Positions 16,965-26,186 of a stretch of DNA of 64,000 nucleotides are shown here, piece after piece. Below the pieces are notes generated by a model. That model was not told the origin of the DNA. It did no database searches and saw only the letters and a program-made list of their open reading frames with translations. How positions within the stretch are numbered: position 1 is the first letter of the stretch; every line of letters begins with the position of its first letter. The position numbers and the translations under genes were made by a program. The stretch is from Eubacterium saphenum ATCC 49989 (GTDB lineage: Bacteria; Bacillota; Clostridia; Peptostreptococcales; Anaerovoracaceae): positions 555,824 to 619,823 of the forward strand of contig GG688422.1 in the NCBI GenBank assembly GCA_000161975.1, read 5' to 3'.

Positions 16965-18710
16965 CTATAGCTTTTTTGTCGCTATCTCATCACATAGAGC
17001 ATCGATAAATTTATCTATGCTGAGTGAACCCAGATCACCTTCCTTGGATGACCTTACGCTTAAGGTATCCGCTTCCGCTTCTCTTTCGCCTATTACTGCA
17101 AGATACGAAACCCTTTCATTCCTTCCCTGCCTTAATTTATAACCTATCTTTTCATTTCTGGCATCTACCTTAACCCTGATGCCGTGCTTTGCAAGTTCTT
17201 TTGAAACCTTTTCCGCATACGGCACAAATTTTTCGGTAACCGTAAGAAGTCTCACCTGCTCCGGTGCGAGCCAAAGCGGAAACTTACCCGCAAAATGCTC
17301 TATCAATATTCCTATAAATCTTTCTATAGATCCGAAAATTACCCTGTGAATGATAATAGGTCTATGCTTTTCACCGTCACTTCCTACATACGTGAGGTCA
17401 AATTTTTGCGGCATCTGAAAATCAAGCTGAATGGTTCCGCATTGCCAAGTTCTTCCCAAAGAATCTTCCAGATGGAAGTCAAGCTTTGGCCCGTAAAAAG
17501 CTCCATCGCCCTCATTTATTACATAGTCCTTGCCCATTTCCTTAATGGCCGCCTCAAGCGAATCTATTGCATGGTTCCACTCTTCATCCGTACCCATGGA
17601 ATCCTCAGGTCTTGTAGAGAGCTCAATGTGATACTTGAATCCGAATAAATTGTACACATCATCTATGAAGGAAACCACCCTCTTAATTTCATCCTTGACA
17701 ATATCGGGTGTCATGAATATGTGCGCATCATCTTGGGTGAACGTCCTAACTCGCATCAATCCGTGTAGCGCTCCGTGTAGCTCGTGTCTATGCACCTGCC
17801 CGAGCTCTGCAAGCCTTATAGGAAAATCCCTATAGCTGTATAATTTCCTCTTGTATGTAAGCATTGCGCCGGGGCAATTCATGGGCTTTATTGCATATTC
17901 CGCATCGTCTATGCTCGTAAAGTACATATTCTCTTTATAATGATCATAATGACCTGAAGTGTGCCACAGCTCCTCTGAAAGTATCAACGGTGTTTTTATC
18001 TCGTCATACCCTCTTTTTCTATGCTCCTGCCTCCAATAATTCTCGAGCTCCGTCCTCAGTATCATGCCGTTCGGTAAAAAAAACGGGAAGCCCGGTCCTT
18101 CTTCCATCAAAGCGAAAAGATCCATTTCCTTTCCGATCTTCCTGTGGTCTCTTTTTTTTGCCTCTTCTATTCTATCTATATATTCCTGCAATTCTTCTTG
18201 GCTCGAGAACGCTGTACCGTACACCCTCTGCAACATCTTGTTTTTCTCGTTACCTCGCCAATATGCTCCGGCTACACTCATGAGCTTTATAGCTTTGATC
18301 TTACCTGTGCTTTCTACGTGAGGGCCTGCACATAAATCTGTAAATTCGCCTTGGGTATAAAAGCTTATCTCTTCATCACTTGGCAGGTCATTTATAAGCT
18401 CCACCTTATAATCCTCATCTTTTTGCCGCATGAGTTCAAGCGCTTTGTCTCTTGATAGTATGGATTTTTCCAATGGGTAATTTGCCTTTATGATCTTCTT
18501 CATCTCTTTTTGAATTTTTTTAAGATCATCGTCTGTAATCTTATGATCAAGATCTACATCATAGTAAAATCCGTCTTTTATTGCAGGTCCTATCGCAAGT
18601 TTTGCTTCGGGCCACAGTCTCTTTATAGCCTGCGCCATAATATGCGAAGAAGTGTGTCTGTAGGCTTCTTTTACATTCTCATCGCTGAAATCAACTTTCT
18701 CTTTTCCCAT
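16965..18710 (-). CDS. thrS: Threonyl-tRNA synthetase lacking the N-terminal TGS domain
   Basis: 581 residues, against about 635-645 for typical bacterial ThrRS. The editing domain begins almost at once: HTSSHIMAQA (the HxxxH motif, about residues 19-28) and DLCAGPHVESTG. The class II core then carries MNCPGAMLTYKRK, RTFTQDDAHIF and the zinc ligands, followed by the anticodon-binding domain from about 480. The missing part is exactly the N1/TGS domain. Only 24 bases separate the ATG from the LCP stop, so no unannotated extension exists. No T-box leader is seen. It is the second gene of the LCP-murE operon. Confidence 0.94.
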   Translation of the reverse strand: MGKEKVDFSDENVKEAYRHTSSHIMAQAIKRLWPEAKLAIGPAIKDGFYYDVDLDHKITDDDLKKIQKEMKKIIKANYPLEKSILSRDKALELMRQKDEDYKVELINDLPSDEEISFYTQGEFTDLCAGPHVESTGKIKAIKLMSVAGAYWRGNEKNKMLQRVYGTAFSSQEELQEYIDRIEEAKKRDHRKIGKEMDLFALMEEGPGFPFFLPNGMILRTELENYWRQEHRKRGYDEIKTPLILSEELWHTSGHYDHYKENMYFTSIDDAEYAIKPMNCPGAMLTYKRKLYSYRDFPIRLAELGQVHRHELHGALHGLMRVRTFTQDDAHIFMTPDIVKDEIKRVVSFIDDVYNLFGFKYHIELSTRPEDSMGTDEEWNHAIDSLEAAIKEMGKDYVINEGDGAFYGPKLDFHLEDSLGRTWQCGTIQLDFQMPQKFDLTYVGSDGEKHRPIIIHRVIFGSIERFIGILIEHFAGKFPLWLAPEQVRLLTVTEKFVPYAEKVSKELAKHGIRVKVDARNEKIGYKLRQGRNERVSYLAVIGEREAEADTLSVRSSKEGDLGSLSIDKFIDALCDEIATKKL

Positions 18711-18734
18711 CTCTATTCTCCACGCTATATTGTA

Positions 18735-19772
18735 TTATTGAGCAGCTGTACCCGCCTTCGCATTAATCTTCTTATCGTACTCAAGCACCTTATTGGTTGG
18801 ATTATAATTCTTCTGCGAGAACAGTTTTTCATGTAATTTGATAACATTGGTCTTCAGTGTAACGGGAATATCATAGTAAACACCGCCTATGTTACCTCCC
18901 TTATGCGCATAAGGCCAACCCTTACTTCCAACTATATCGAATTTGGCTGCAGATATTGCAAGTCCCATCATGTCCGATGTGCTCATATTGGTTTTTATCA
19001 TCGGCAATACCATATTGGCAAGATTATTGATGCTTGCTATCGGCATATGTTTTACCTTCGCCAAAGTCTTTTTAATAACGGTCCTTGTTCTCTCCGCCCT
19101 TGTATAATCGCCCGCAAATGAATGCCTTATTCTGCAGTATGCAGTTACAAGCACTCCGTTTAAATGATGCTTTCCGGGCCCCGGCACGGTCGCTCCCTTT
19201 TTATTTACAAACCTTGCCGTTTCTAAAGCATAGTGATTAAGATCCGCAACCTCAGGCTGCTTTATATTTATATCCAAGCCTCCTATGGCATCTATCGCAT
19301 TTGCAACGGTTCCCCAATTTACAACGACAAATTCTTCAATATTAAGGTCTAAGTTCCTATTGAGGGCAGCCACCATCCCTGACGGCCCGCCATAAAAATA
19401 TGCATGGTTTATCTTGTCAGGACCTCTCTGTTCCTGCATCAGACAGCAATCCCTATACACGGATGTGAGTCTGACCTTGTTGGTTCGCTTATCTATACTG
19501 GCTATCACTATGGTATCAGAACGTGCATCCTTATCGTCCTTTACATCTCGGGTATCGATTCCGAGCAACACGATATTTCTATAATTCTTGAGCTCCCTCG
19601 CCACCCTGGGATCTATCCCGAGTTTTGATTTGTCGACTTCCAGTTTTACTACCTTGTCCAGTTTTTCCTTAACAAAGTTAACACCGATCCACGCAAACGC
19701 TCCTGCATTTGCAACCAACAACAATATAATTATTAAAGCTATCTTAAGCCCTCTTTTTTTACCCATAGTCAT
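18735..19772 (-). CDS. LytR-CpsA-Psr (LCP) family envelope-polymer transferase
   Basis: About 345 residues from the ATG at 19772; a GTG two codons earlier sits too close to AAGGAAG. There is a short cytoplasmic start, one transmembrane segment (about 10-30), then the LCP domain: NIVLLGIDTRD, ARSDTIVIASID, LTSVYRDC, the Arg/Asp-rich substrate region, and the late GDYTRAERTRTVIKK motif. LCP enzymes transfer undecaprenyl-linked glycopolymers (teichoic acid, capsule) to peptidoglycan on the outer face. It follows the TagGH/LicD cluster and leads the peptidoglycan-precursor operon, a coherent placement. Its promoter begins inside the end of the upstream LicD-like gene. Confidence 0.92.
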   Translation of the reverse strand: MTMGKKRGLKIALIIILLLVANAGAFAWIGVNFVKEKLDKVVKLEVDKSKLGIDPRVARELKNYRNIVLLGIDTRDVKDDKDARSDTIVIASIDKRTNKVRLTSVYRDCCLMQEQRGPDKINHAYFYGGPSGMVAALNRNLDLNIEEFVVVNWGTVANAIDAIGGLDINIKQPEVADLNHYALETARFVNKKGATVPGPGKHHLNGVLVTAYCRIRHSFAGDYTRAERTRTVIKKTLAKVKHMPIASINNLANMVLPMIKTNMSTSDMMGLAISAAKFDIVGSKGWPYAHKGGNIGGVYYDIPVTLKTNVIKLHEKLFSQKNYNPTNKVLEYDKKINAKAGTAAQ

Positions 19773-19821
19773 ATTCACACACTTCCTTTTGTTGATTCAT
19801 TCCTCTCACAAAACATGATAA

Positions 19822-19850
19822 ATTATATCAGCTATAACCTATTGTTGCAA
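19822..19850 (-). promoter_or_regulatory. Promoter of the LCP-thrS-ligase-racemase-murE operon
   Basis: On the minus strand -35 is TTGCAA (19845-19850), the spacer is 17 bases and -10 is TATAAT (19822-19827). The -35 box lies inside the last codons of the preceding LicD-like gene. Transcription would begin about 45 bases before the LCP start. Confidence 0.75.
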
Positions 19851-20957
19851 GGAGTAGTATAGGGCATTTTCAAAAATATCCGCCAAATGCTCATCACGTG
19901 CCGAGATGGATTCATAATCGATTTTTTCAAGATCACCGCCTGCATTTTCCGTAAGTATCCTCACTAAACTTTCATAATCAGATTGCGAATATATATTTTC
20001 TATCCTGCGTTTATCCTGCGTACACCTATCGATAAAATCCTGCGTTTTAAATAATACTTCCGCATCATGAGCATAACCTTCTATTTCATCGTTGTACCTT
20101 AAAAGTGCGTGCTCTCTTTTCTTATATGTATTGTTTTCCTTCATTATATCGTCGATGCTTACGCCCCTTTCGTCGCACTTATCTATGAAGTCGCTGTATG
20201 AATAATCTATGCTTGCCCAAATTTTCTCTGATTTTGTAGGTGAAACTTCATCATTAATTCCAAAATATTTTTCCATATAAAGATCTATATTGCCCATAGC
20301 CTTTATCTCATTACCGCAAAAATTCACATCCGTTTGTTGCTCAAATGCTTCAGCATCTATTCTTACCAACTTACCGGTTCTATCCGGCAAAAGATAATCG
20401 CCGTTCTTCCCCTTTGAATATAATTCCGTAAGCTCGTAAAACGCCTTTTCGTAGAACATTTCACGCTGGAACAATTTTCTGAAAAAAAGCTTTAACGCCG
20501 TGAGCGTGCCGATGCGACCTCTATCCACCGCCTTGCCTTCACACATATTTTCAAGTGCCTGGCTGTAATTACGCATTTCCTTCGTTGCAAGCCTGTGCCT
20601 TAAAATGTTCACTTTGATAAACAAACCTCTATATATGTCTGCATCATTTGCATCTAAATCAAGGTACATGGTGCCGGCATCTACGTATTTAAACGAATAC
20701 TCCCCGTAATGCGGATTATCCACAAGATACTCGATAGCCCTTTCTTTTCTGTCCTGCTTGTTCACAACGTCTATGAACCTTTGAGCATCATCTGCCGTCA
20801 TGAGCACGTGGCATTCATAATTATCTTCGAAAAACTCTTCTCGCTCTATGGCTCCCTTAAGCGCCTTTCCCGAAAGATAATACTTTATATCATAGGTTTC
20901 ACAAATGCTGGCTACTTCCTTGAGCAGTTTGCTTATATGAAGCTGTAACTTATTCAT
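19839..20957 (-). CDS. LicD-family paralogue lacking the acidic catalytic motif
   Basis: 372 residues from the ATG at 20957. This start is supported by direct alignment with the paralogue upstream: MNKLQLHISKLLKEVASIC here against MSKLEKKLGELLNEINQIC there. An alternative GTG lies four codons earlier. The LicD-like nucleotidyltransferase fold is suggested by the early YYLSGKALKGAI segment and the later GLFIKVNILRH (normally FIDIFPLD). However, the DDD(I/V)D metal-binding motif of LicD is replaced by EREEFFEDNYECHVLM. It lies three codons after the large LicD/helical-repeat gene in the exporter operon. Catalysis is doubtful and the role unknown. Confidence 0.7.
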   Translation of the reverse strand: MNKLQLHISKLLKEVASICETYDIKYYLSGKALKGAIEREEFFEDNYECHVLMTADDAQRFIDVVNKQDRKERAIEYLVDNPHYGEYSFKYVDAGTMYLDLDANDADIYRGLFIKVNILRHRLATKEMRNYSQALENMCEGKAVDRGRIGTLTALKLFFRKLFQREMFYEKAFYELTELYSKGKNGDYLLPDRTGKLVRIDAEAFEQQTDVNFCGNEIKAMGNIDLYMEKYFGINDEVSPTKSEKIWASIDYSYSDFIDKCDERGVSIDDIMKENNTYKKREHALLRYNDEIEGYAHDAEVLFKTQDFIDRCTQDKRRIENIYSQSDYESLVRILTENAGGDLEKIDYESISARDEHLADIFENALYYSLQQ

Positions 20958-20972
20958 ATCGACCCCCACATA

Positions 20973-23900
20973 TTAATCCTTCTTCTTAGCGATGCTCTCG
21001 CTAAAATTAATAACCTTACCCTTTTCATCATCGTTATCGTCTTCAGGTGTTTTGCTCTCTTCACCATCGCCGTCACCGCCATCTCCAGGTATGTAATCCG
21101 TCTCATCCGCATCGTTTTGCTCTTCGCCGGTTTCATCATCACTCGCACTATCGATGAACTTTTCTTTATATTCTTCTTCCGTTACATTTTCTATCTCTCC
21201 GAACTTGAACTGATAGCCTCTTTTGCTGTTTGATGGTGATAATACGGTATTGATTATTTGCCTATCGCCCTTTTCATCATCATCTTCATCCCAGTTAAAC
21301 TTTATCTTGCTCATGTCTTTCTTTTCCTGCTCTTCATTATCCCAGGTAAAATCCTGCTCAAGCTTCTTTTTGAGCTCTTCAATCTCTTCGCTGTCTTCAC
21401 TGCCCGCCACCGATGAAAGTCTTATTATTCCATGTTCATCCTTCTGTTTGCTTACCTCATCTATCCATTCGATATTACGTTTCTCTTCTTCTTCGCTGTC
21501 GTAATCATCAGTAACTATGAATTTCTTTTTGTCATGCTCTTTTACCTGTGTATCTTCCTCCGCTTCCATGCCGGCAGTTTCCTTATCTTCGCTGTCATCT
21601 GAATTTTCAATTTCAAATTTATCATTTTTAGAAGGCACGGGCTCGTCCACAAGTTTATCATCCTCATCTTTTTCTGTTTCCCTTGTAATTTCAGCTTCCA
21701 CATTGGTTTCGCTTTTAGTTTCAGGTTCAGAATTTGCTTTTTTTGCAATTTCAGATTCAGACTTCGCTTCTTGTTCTGCATCGGATTCAGGCTTCACTTC
21801 TTCTGTAACTTCGGGCTCGGGTTTCTCTTCTTTTTCAACAACTGTTTCGGCTTGTTCCTCAGGTTCCTTTTTATCAGAAATCAGAAGCTGATCCTCGTCT
21901 ATGACAAAATCTTTTTCATCTTCAGCCACTTCCTCTTTATATTCTCTTGTTTCCTCTATTTTTTTAGTTACGTTAACTTCCGTTTCTACCAGTACCTTCT
22001 CCCTAAGTTCCTTAGAATTTCCTACTATCTTTATGTTATTTTTCACCTTGTTTTCATTATCTGCACCCGCAAGATCGTTTTTGTCATAATGCGATCTACA
22101 GATAAGAGCAAGCTTAGTGACGCTGGGCTTGTCAGCTATGAGAGCTCTAACATCATCACCTCTTAGTTCCTGCATGCTTTCTGCACCTAAAAGTCCGAGG
22201 CTTCTCAACACCTTAAGATATTTATCCCAGTCGGGATGAATTATATCCCAAAAGTCTCTTGCCTTTTCCCTGACATGTTCGCTTTGCTTCTTTGCGTTCA
22301 TAAGATCCGCTACTTTTTCAATGTTGGTTATGAAGATTTCGCGGAGCTCATCCTTTGTTCGTTTGTCGGGCGATAAAGCGCTCGCCCCGTAGTACGAATC
22401 GAATGCTGTGGATATAAGTCCCAGCTTCATATATACATCGCCGAGCAATTTTGAAAATTTAGGTTCGTTCGGCTTTTTGCTTATTGCGCTGTCGATTATA
22501 AGCAGTAGATTTTCAAGTTTATCATAGTCCTCTTCAAGCGTCGTTTCTACTCTAATATATGCGGTATTATCGTTATCTCCCATCTTTATGTATATTTTCT
22601 TAAGCAAATCACGAATTTGAGCCTTATCGCCTGAAACTTCCTTTGCTTCTTCAAGCAAATCTTGCTCTAATTCTTTTAAATCCCTGTTATTTCTGCTCAT
22701 TTCAAACTTTAATTCATATAAGGTAACTATGAGAGTTTCATCCGATCCGAAGACGGTCAGCATCTTTTCAGCCAAACTGATAGCCTTGCTTCTGCTGATC
22801 TCAGCTTCCTTTTCTATATCAACCAGTATTTGGTTATAATCATCTCGCATTATTCTTTGAATTTCCGCCTTCAACCTGCTGTCGTTCGTCTTGTTTAAGG
22901 CTGCAAAATACTTACTGTAGGCAAGTTGTCTATCTTTTTTATATACAAAATCTCCCTCTATCTTATCTATACTGCCATCATCCCTGCTCACTTCCTTCAG
23001 TCTTTCTATGACGCCTTGAACCAAACTCACGTCCTTGCGTTCCTCTGCATTCATCGCCATCTTCTTTGCAAGGAGAGAAAGCATGCATACGTTATATGGG
23101 TCCTTTTTTATTACCTTGCTCGCAAGCCTTATCGCCTCATTTATATTTCCTTCATCCGCAAGGCACGTTGCTTCTCTCATATCATCTATGATATCAATCA
23201 AATCTTCAGTCTTCTTAGGAAGGGGTTCGCCCGTTTTTATGAATTCTTCCAATATTCTCCTTGCCTTATACACATTTCCCGTAGACATTAGAGTCTTAAG
23301 CCCGACGTATACGATCGCAGGGTGCATCTCTATAATCGTGTCGTGCTCTTCAGGCAATAGGCTTACAGGCCATGTTTTATCCGTTATGAATGTGTCGCTC
23401 GCCTGCGCACTGAGATAATCTACGAGTATATTGGATAACTTTATGTGTTTCCCTCCGGATTCAAGCTGAATAAGCTCTTCTATCTTGCTCCTGTCCTTGG
23501 AAATATTATCAAATTTCACCTCCACCTGAGTGGATGTCAATTGCCTCGTGCTGGCTCTCACCTCTGAAAGCAGCTCGGCATTCTTTGCAAGCCATAGCTT
23601 TCTGTTTTTTAGGGATTTTACGAATTCCTTTTGGCTGAGAATACCGCCGTTCATATCTGCCGCCTTTGATAACGGAGCGAACAATGCAGGTTTAGATTCT
23701 TTAAACGCCGCCATTTCCCATTCATCGCCGTATAGTGCTATCAAAAGTCTTACGCTCTGCTTAGGCACGGGATATTCATCACCCAGAAAACTTGCGGTCC
23801 TGCCCTTTACAAAGACATCCCTCGTAAGCGGTTCTATCAAATGACCGCTCCTTGGAAGCAACCATTCCTGAATGTTTTGCTCCTCACCTTCCTCTAAATT

Positions 23901-24440
23901 CGTCTTACTTTGAGTGAGATTCTTCTTAACCCTCATTCCTGAACTTATAATGTTTTTTGCATTTACTCCCACATCTATTCCGTAATCCGTAGCAGGATCT
24001 ATGACATCATTGAGGTATGCAAGATCCAAAGCGTAGTTCGAAAACGTTTCCTCATCGCCACTGACGGTATCGATCACCGTAATATCTATATAAACTCCGG
24101 AAGTTTTATCTGATATGTTATAAGGCTCCGTACTGTATGCCATGGATGTATCGATGTATCTTCCACCCATGACGGTAGAATCTTCATCCATGTCAAAACC
24201 GTCCAGCACTCTATTTTCAATATTATTATTTGTAATTAGATTTTTGAACTTATCAAAGTCATCGGAAAGCATACATATGTTTACGTTCTTGGGTCTATCG
24301 CATTTTTCAGGACAAAAATCCTCATACAACAGGGCTTCCGCCAAGGTTCTGCCGTACAGAAAATACGTTATGCCCGCATCACTGCAGATCTGATTTATTT
24401 CATTCAGCAATTCACCGAGCTTTTTTTCTAATTTACTCAT
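20973..24440 (-). CDS. Giant LicD-like / helical-repeat / acidic-tail protein
   Basis: 1155 residues in three parts. Residues 1-310 are LicD-like: ITYFLYGRTLAEALL, SGVYIDITVIDTV (the FIDIFPLD position), and WLLPRSGHLIEPLTRDVF then PVPKQSVRLLIALYGDEW. The canonical DDD(I/V)D motif is replaced by EDFCPEKCDRPKNVNI, so transferase activity is doubtful. About 320-790 is predominantly helical, with TPR-like units (for example SKLLGDVYMKLGLISTAFDSYY). About 830-1155 is an extremely Glu/Asp-rich, low-complexity tail ending in a Lys-rich stub. No signal peptide or membrane segment is seen, so it is probably cytoplasmic. The ATG overlaps the exporter ATPase stop (ATGA), so it is translated together with the exporter. 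Confidence 0.8.
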   Translation of the reverse strand: MSKLEKKLGELLNEINQICSDAGITYFLYGRTLAEALLYEDFCPEKCDRPKNVNICMLSDDFDKFKNLITNNNIENRVLDGFDMDEDSTVMGGRYIDTSMAYSTEPYNISDKTSGVYIDITVIDTVSGDEETFSNYALDLAYLNDVIDPATDYGIDVGVNAKNIISSGMRVKKNLTQSKTNLEEGEEQNIQEWLLPRSGHLIEPLTRDVFVKGRTASFLGDEYPVPKQSVRLLIALYGDEWEMAAFKESKPALFAPLSKAADMNGGILSQKEFVKSLKNRKLWLAKNAELLSEVRASTRQLTSTQVEVKFDNISKDRSKIEELIQLESGGKHIKLSNILVDYLSAQASDTFITDKTWPVSLLPEEHDTIIEMHPAIVYVGLKTLMSTGNVYKARRILEEFIKTGEPLPKKTEDLIDIIDDMREATCLADEGNINEAIRLASKVIKKDPYNVCMLSLLAKKMAMNAEERKDVSLVQGVIERLKEVSRDDGSIDKIEGDFVYKKDRQLAYSKYFAALNKTNDSRLKAEIQRIMRDDYNQILVDIEKEAEISRSKAISLAEKMLTVFGSDETLIVTLYELKFEMSRNNRDLKELEQDLLEEAKEVSGDKAQIRDLLKKIYIKMGDNDNTAYIRVETTLEEDYDKLENLLLIIDSAISKKPNEPKFSKLLGDVYMKLGLISTAFDSYYGASALSPDKRTKDELREIFITNIEKVADLMNAKKQSEHVREKARDFWDIIHPDWDKYLKVLRSLGLLGAESMQELRGDDVRALIADKPSVTKLALICRSHYDKNDLAGADNENKVKNNIKIVGNSKELREKVLVETEVNVTKKIEETREYKEEVAEDEKDFVIDEDQLLISDKKEPEEQAETVVEKEEKPEPEVTEEVKPESDAEQEAKSESEIAKKANSEPETKSETNVEAEITRETEKDEDDKLVDEPVPSKNDKFEIENSDDSEDKETAGMEAEEDTQVKEHDKKKFIVTDDYDSEEEEKRNIEWIDEVSKQKDEHGIIRLSSVAGSEDSEEIEELKKKLEQDFTWDNEEQEKKDMSKIKFNWDEDDDEKGDRQIINTVLSPSNSKRGYQFKFGEIENVTEEEYKEKFIDSASDDETGEEQNDADETDYIPGDGGDGDGEESKTPEDDNDDEKGKVINFSESIAKKKD

Positions 24441-25249
24441 TTTTTACCCCCGCTTACGTGGCTGTTCTCCTTCTTTCTTTTCGCTACCGCCTTTTTCTGC
24501 GCCTCTTTCTTATCACTGATTATGGATTCCTTATATACATCTGCGGCTTCTGCAATATCACCATCGAATATCTTTTTGCCCTTCCTCATCACTATTCCTC
24601 TGCTGCAAAACTCCAGAGCCGTTGCAGTTGAATGCGTTACAAATAAAAGCGTAACGTCCTTTTCATCGATTAGAAATGAAACTTTTTTAAGACATTTTTC
24701 TTTAAACTCAACATCTCCCACACTTAAAGCTTCATCGACTATCAGTATTTCCGGATTTATATTGGCATTTATCGCAAAGCCGAGACGCGCCTTCATTCCG
24801 GAAGAAAACGTCCTGAGCGGTTGCTCTATATAGTCTCCGATTTCTGCGAATTCTATTATATCGGGCATTATTTCTTCGATTTCCTGCTTGCTGAGACCTG
24901 CCAAATGTCCTTTCAACCTAATGTTTTCAATGCCTGTGAACTCCGGATCAAAACCGCTCGTAAGCTCTAGAAGCGCACTCACCCTTCCGTTTATATTTAT
25001 CTCTCCCGAAGTAGCATGGCATACGCCCGTTATCATCTTGAGAATCGTAGACTTTCCCGCTCCGTTCCTTCCAAACATAGCTACCGATTCGCCTTTAAAT
25101 ATATCGAACGAAACATCATCTACAGCCTTCTTTGTCTTTGCCTTTACGGACTTTGAAAAAATTGCCCTGAAACGCTCTTTATCCGATTTATAAAGCTTGT
25201 ATTGCTTGGTAATATTTTTAAACTGTATGATTGGACTATTTTCTGACAT
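24437..25249 (-). CDS. Polymer-export ABC transporter ATPase (TagH/Wzt type)
   Basis: 270 residues. Walker A is GRNGAGKST (about 59-67), the ABC signature is FSSGMKARLGF, Walker B is ILIVDEALSVGD, and the switch His is in VTHST. The N-terminal IIQFKNITKQYKLYKSDKERF and the ALLELTSGFDPEFTG segment are typical of teichoic-acid/O-antigen exporters. No long C-terminal carbohydrate-binding domain follows; the protein ends in a Lys-rich tail. It drives export of an undecaprenyl-linked polymer with the permease encoded just upstream (11-base gap). Its stop overlaps the start of the giant LicD-like gene. Confidence 0.92.
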   Translation of the reverse strand: MSENSPIIQFKNITKQYKLYKSDKERFRAIFSKSVKAKTKKAVDDVSFDIFKGESVAMFGRNGAGKSTILKMITGVCHATSGEININGRVSALLELTSGFDPEFTGIENIRLKGHLAGLSKQEIEEIMPDIIEFAEIGDYIEQPLRTFSSGMKARLGFAINANINPEILIVDEALSVGDVEFKEKCLKKVSFLIDEKDVTLLFVTHSTATALEFCSRGIVMRKGKKIFDGDIAEAADVYKESIISDKKEAQKKAVAKRKKENSHVSGGKK

Positions 25250-25260
25250 ACCCTACCTAC

Positions 25261-26082
25261 CTAAATTACATCCGGTATTTCTTTTATCAACTTTCTATAT
25301 GCCCACAGCCCGAGCGTAGCAAAAAACAGATAAACTGCCAATATGCATGCAAGATCCGTGGGATTCTCCCATATCCATTTTTTAAACACGAACACATTTC
25401 TATATCCTTCCGAAAAGAATGTAACGGGATTAAACTTAAGTATTACACGCACCCAATGATGTCTTGCCGGGATTAAATTCACATCCCACATTACAGCCGA
25501 TAGCCAAAAAAGTGCAGATGTGGATGACTTCACGAAATTTAAAAAATCCTTGCTCATAGCGGAGAGCAAAGATGAAAAGAAGGCCCATATCCAGCCGAAT
25601 AAGAATATCAATACCAAATAAATGGGGAGCTGCAAATAGTATATGCTGGGATGTACCCCGAGCAAATTGTATATTATTATCATAAGCCCCAGTAAAAACA
25701 AATGGACATAGAAATGCGCAATATTCACAAACCCGGGGATCGTAGATATCGGGAAGGTCATCTTCGTTACAAGATGCTTGTATCTCCTGAGCGCACCCGC
25801 ACCCTCTGTGAGCATCTCACGCAGAAAAAACCATGGTACCATGCCCGCTATTATCCACAGTACATACGGAACGGGATAGATGTTTTTGCCTGACCTGAGA
25901 CCCACGGAAAAGGCAAACCAAAATACCAGTATTGTAGTGAGCGGCTTTATAACGGCCCAAGCCCATCCAAGAGCGGATCCGTTATACGTTTTTTTCAAAT
26001 CCGCAGTAGCGAGCTTGAAAATCTGGCTCGAGTAATCTTTATATTCATTAAATACATTGCTTATAACTTCTCTTCGCTTCAC
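25261..26082 (-). CDS. Polymer-export ABC transporter permease (TagG/Wzm type)
   Basis: 273 residues, ABC-2 type, with six hydrophobic segments and a cytoplasmic N-terminal amphipathic segment. DLKKTYNGSALGWAWAVIKPL and VPYVLWIIAGMVPWFFLREML are the characteristic TagG/Wzm motifs, and the protein ends with WAYRKLIKEIPDVI. It forms the membrane channel for a lipid-linked teichoic-acid-like or other envelope polysaccharide. It is the first gene of the exporter-LicD operon, behind the promoter at 26114-26142. Confidence 0.92.
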   Translation of the reverse strand: MKRREVISNVFNEYKDYSSQIFKLATADLKKTYNGSALGWAWAVIKPLTTILVFWFAFSVGLRSGKNIYPVPYVLWIIAGMVPWFFLREMLTEGAGALRRYKHLVTKMTFPISTIPGFVNIAHFYVHLFLLGLMIIIYNLLGVHPSIYYLQLPIYLVLIFLFGWIWAFFSSLLSAMSKDFLNFVKSSTSALFWLSAVMWDVNLIPARHHWVRVILKFNPVTFFSEGYRNVFVFKKWIWENPTDLACILAVYLFFATLGLWAYRKLIKEIPDVI

Positions 26083-26113
26083 TTAACCTCCTTAAATATT
26101 TATCGCTCCCTAC

Positions 26114-26142
26114 ATTGTAATATATTTAAGCTTATATGTCAC
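26114..26142 (-). promoter_or_regulatory. Promoter of the exporter-LicD operon
   Basis: The minus strand has -35 GTGACA (26137-26142), a 17-base spacer and -10 TACAAT (26114-26119), about 30 bases upstream of the permease start, whose TTAAGGAGG ribosome site lies just past the transcript start. Confidence 0.65.
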
Positions 26143-26186
26143 CTAATACAATAACTTTAAGCGTTTTTTAACATCATCACAGCGTT

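Noticed and set aside
26143..26186. Terminator after rpe
   Set aside because: The sequence contains a direct repeat (TTAAAACGCT twice) rather than an inverted repeat, so it cannot form a terminator hairpin.
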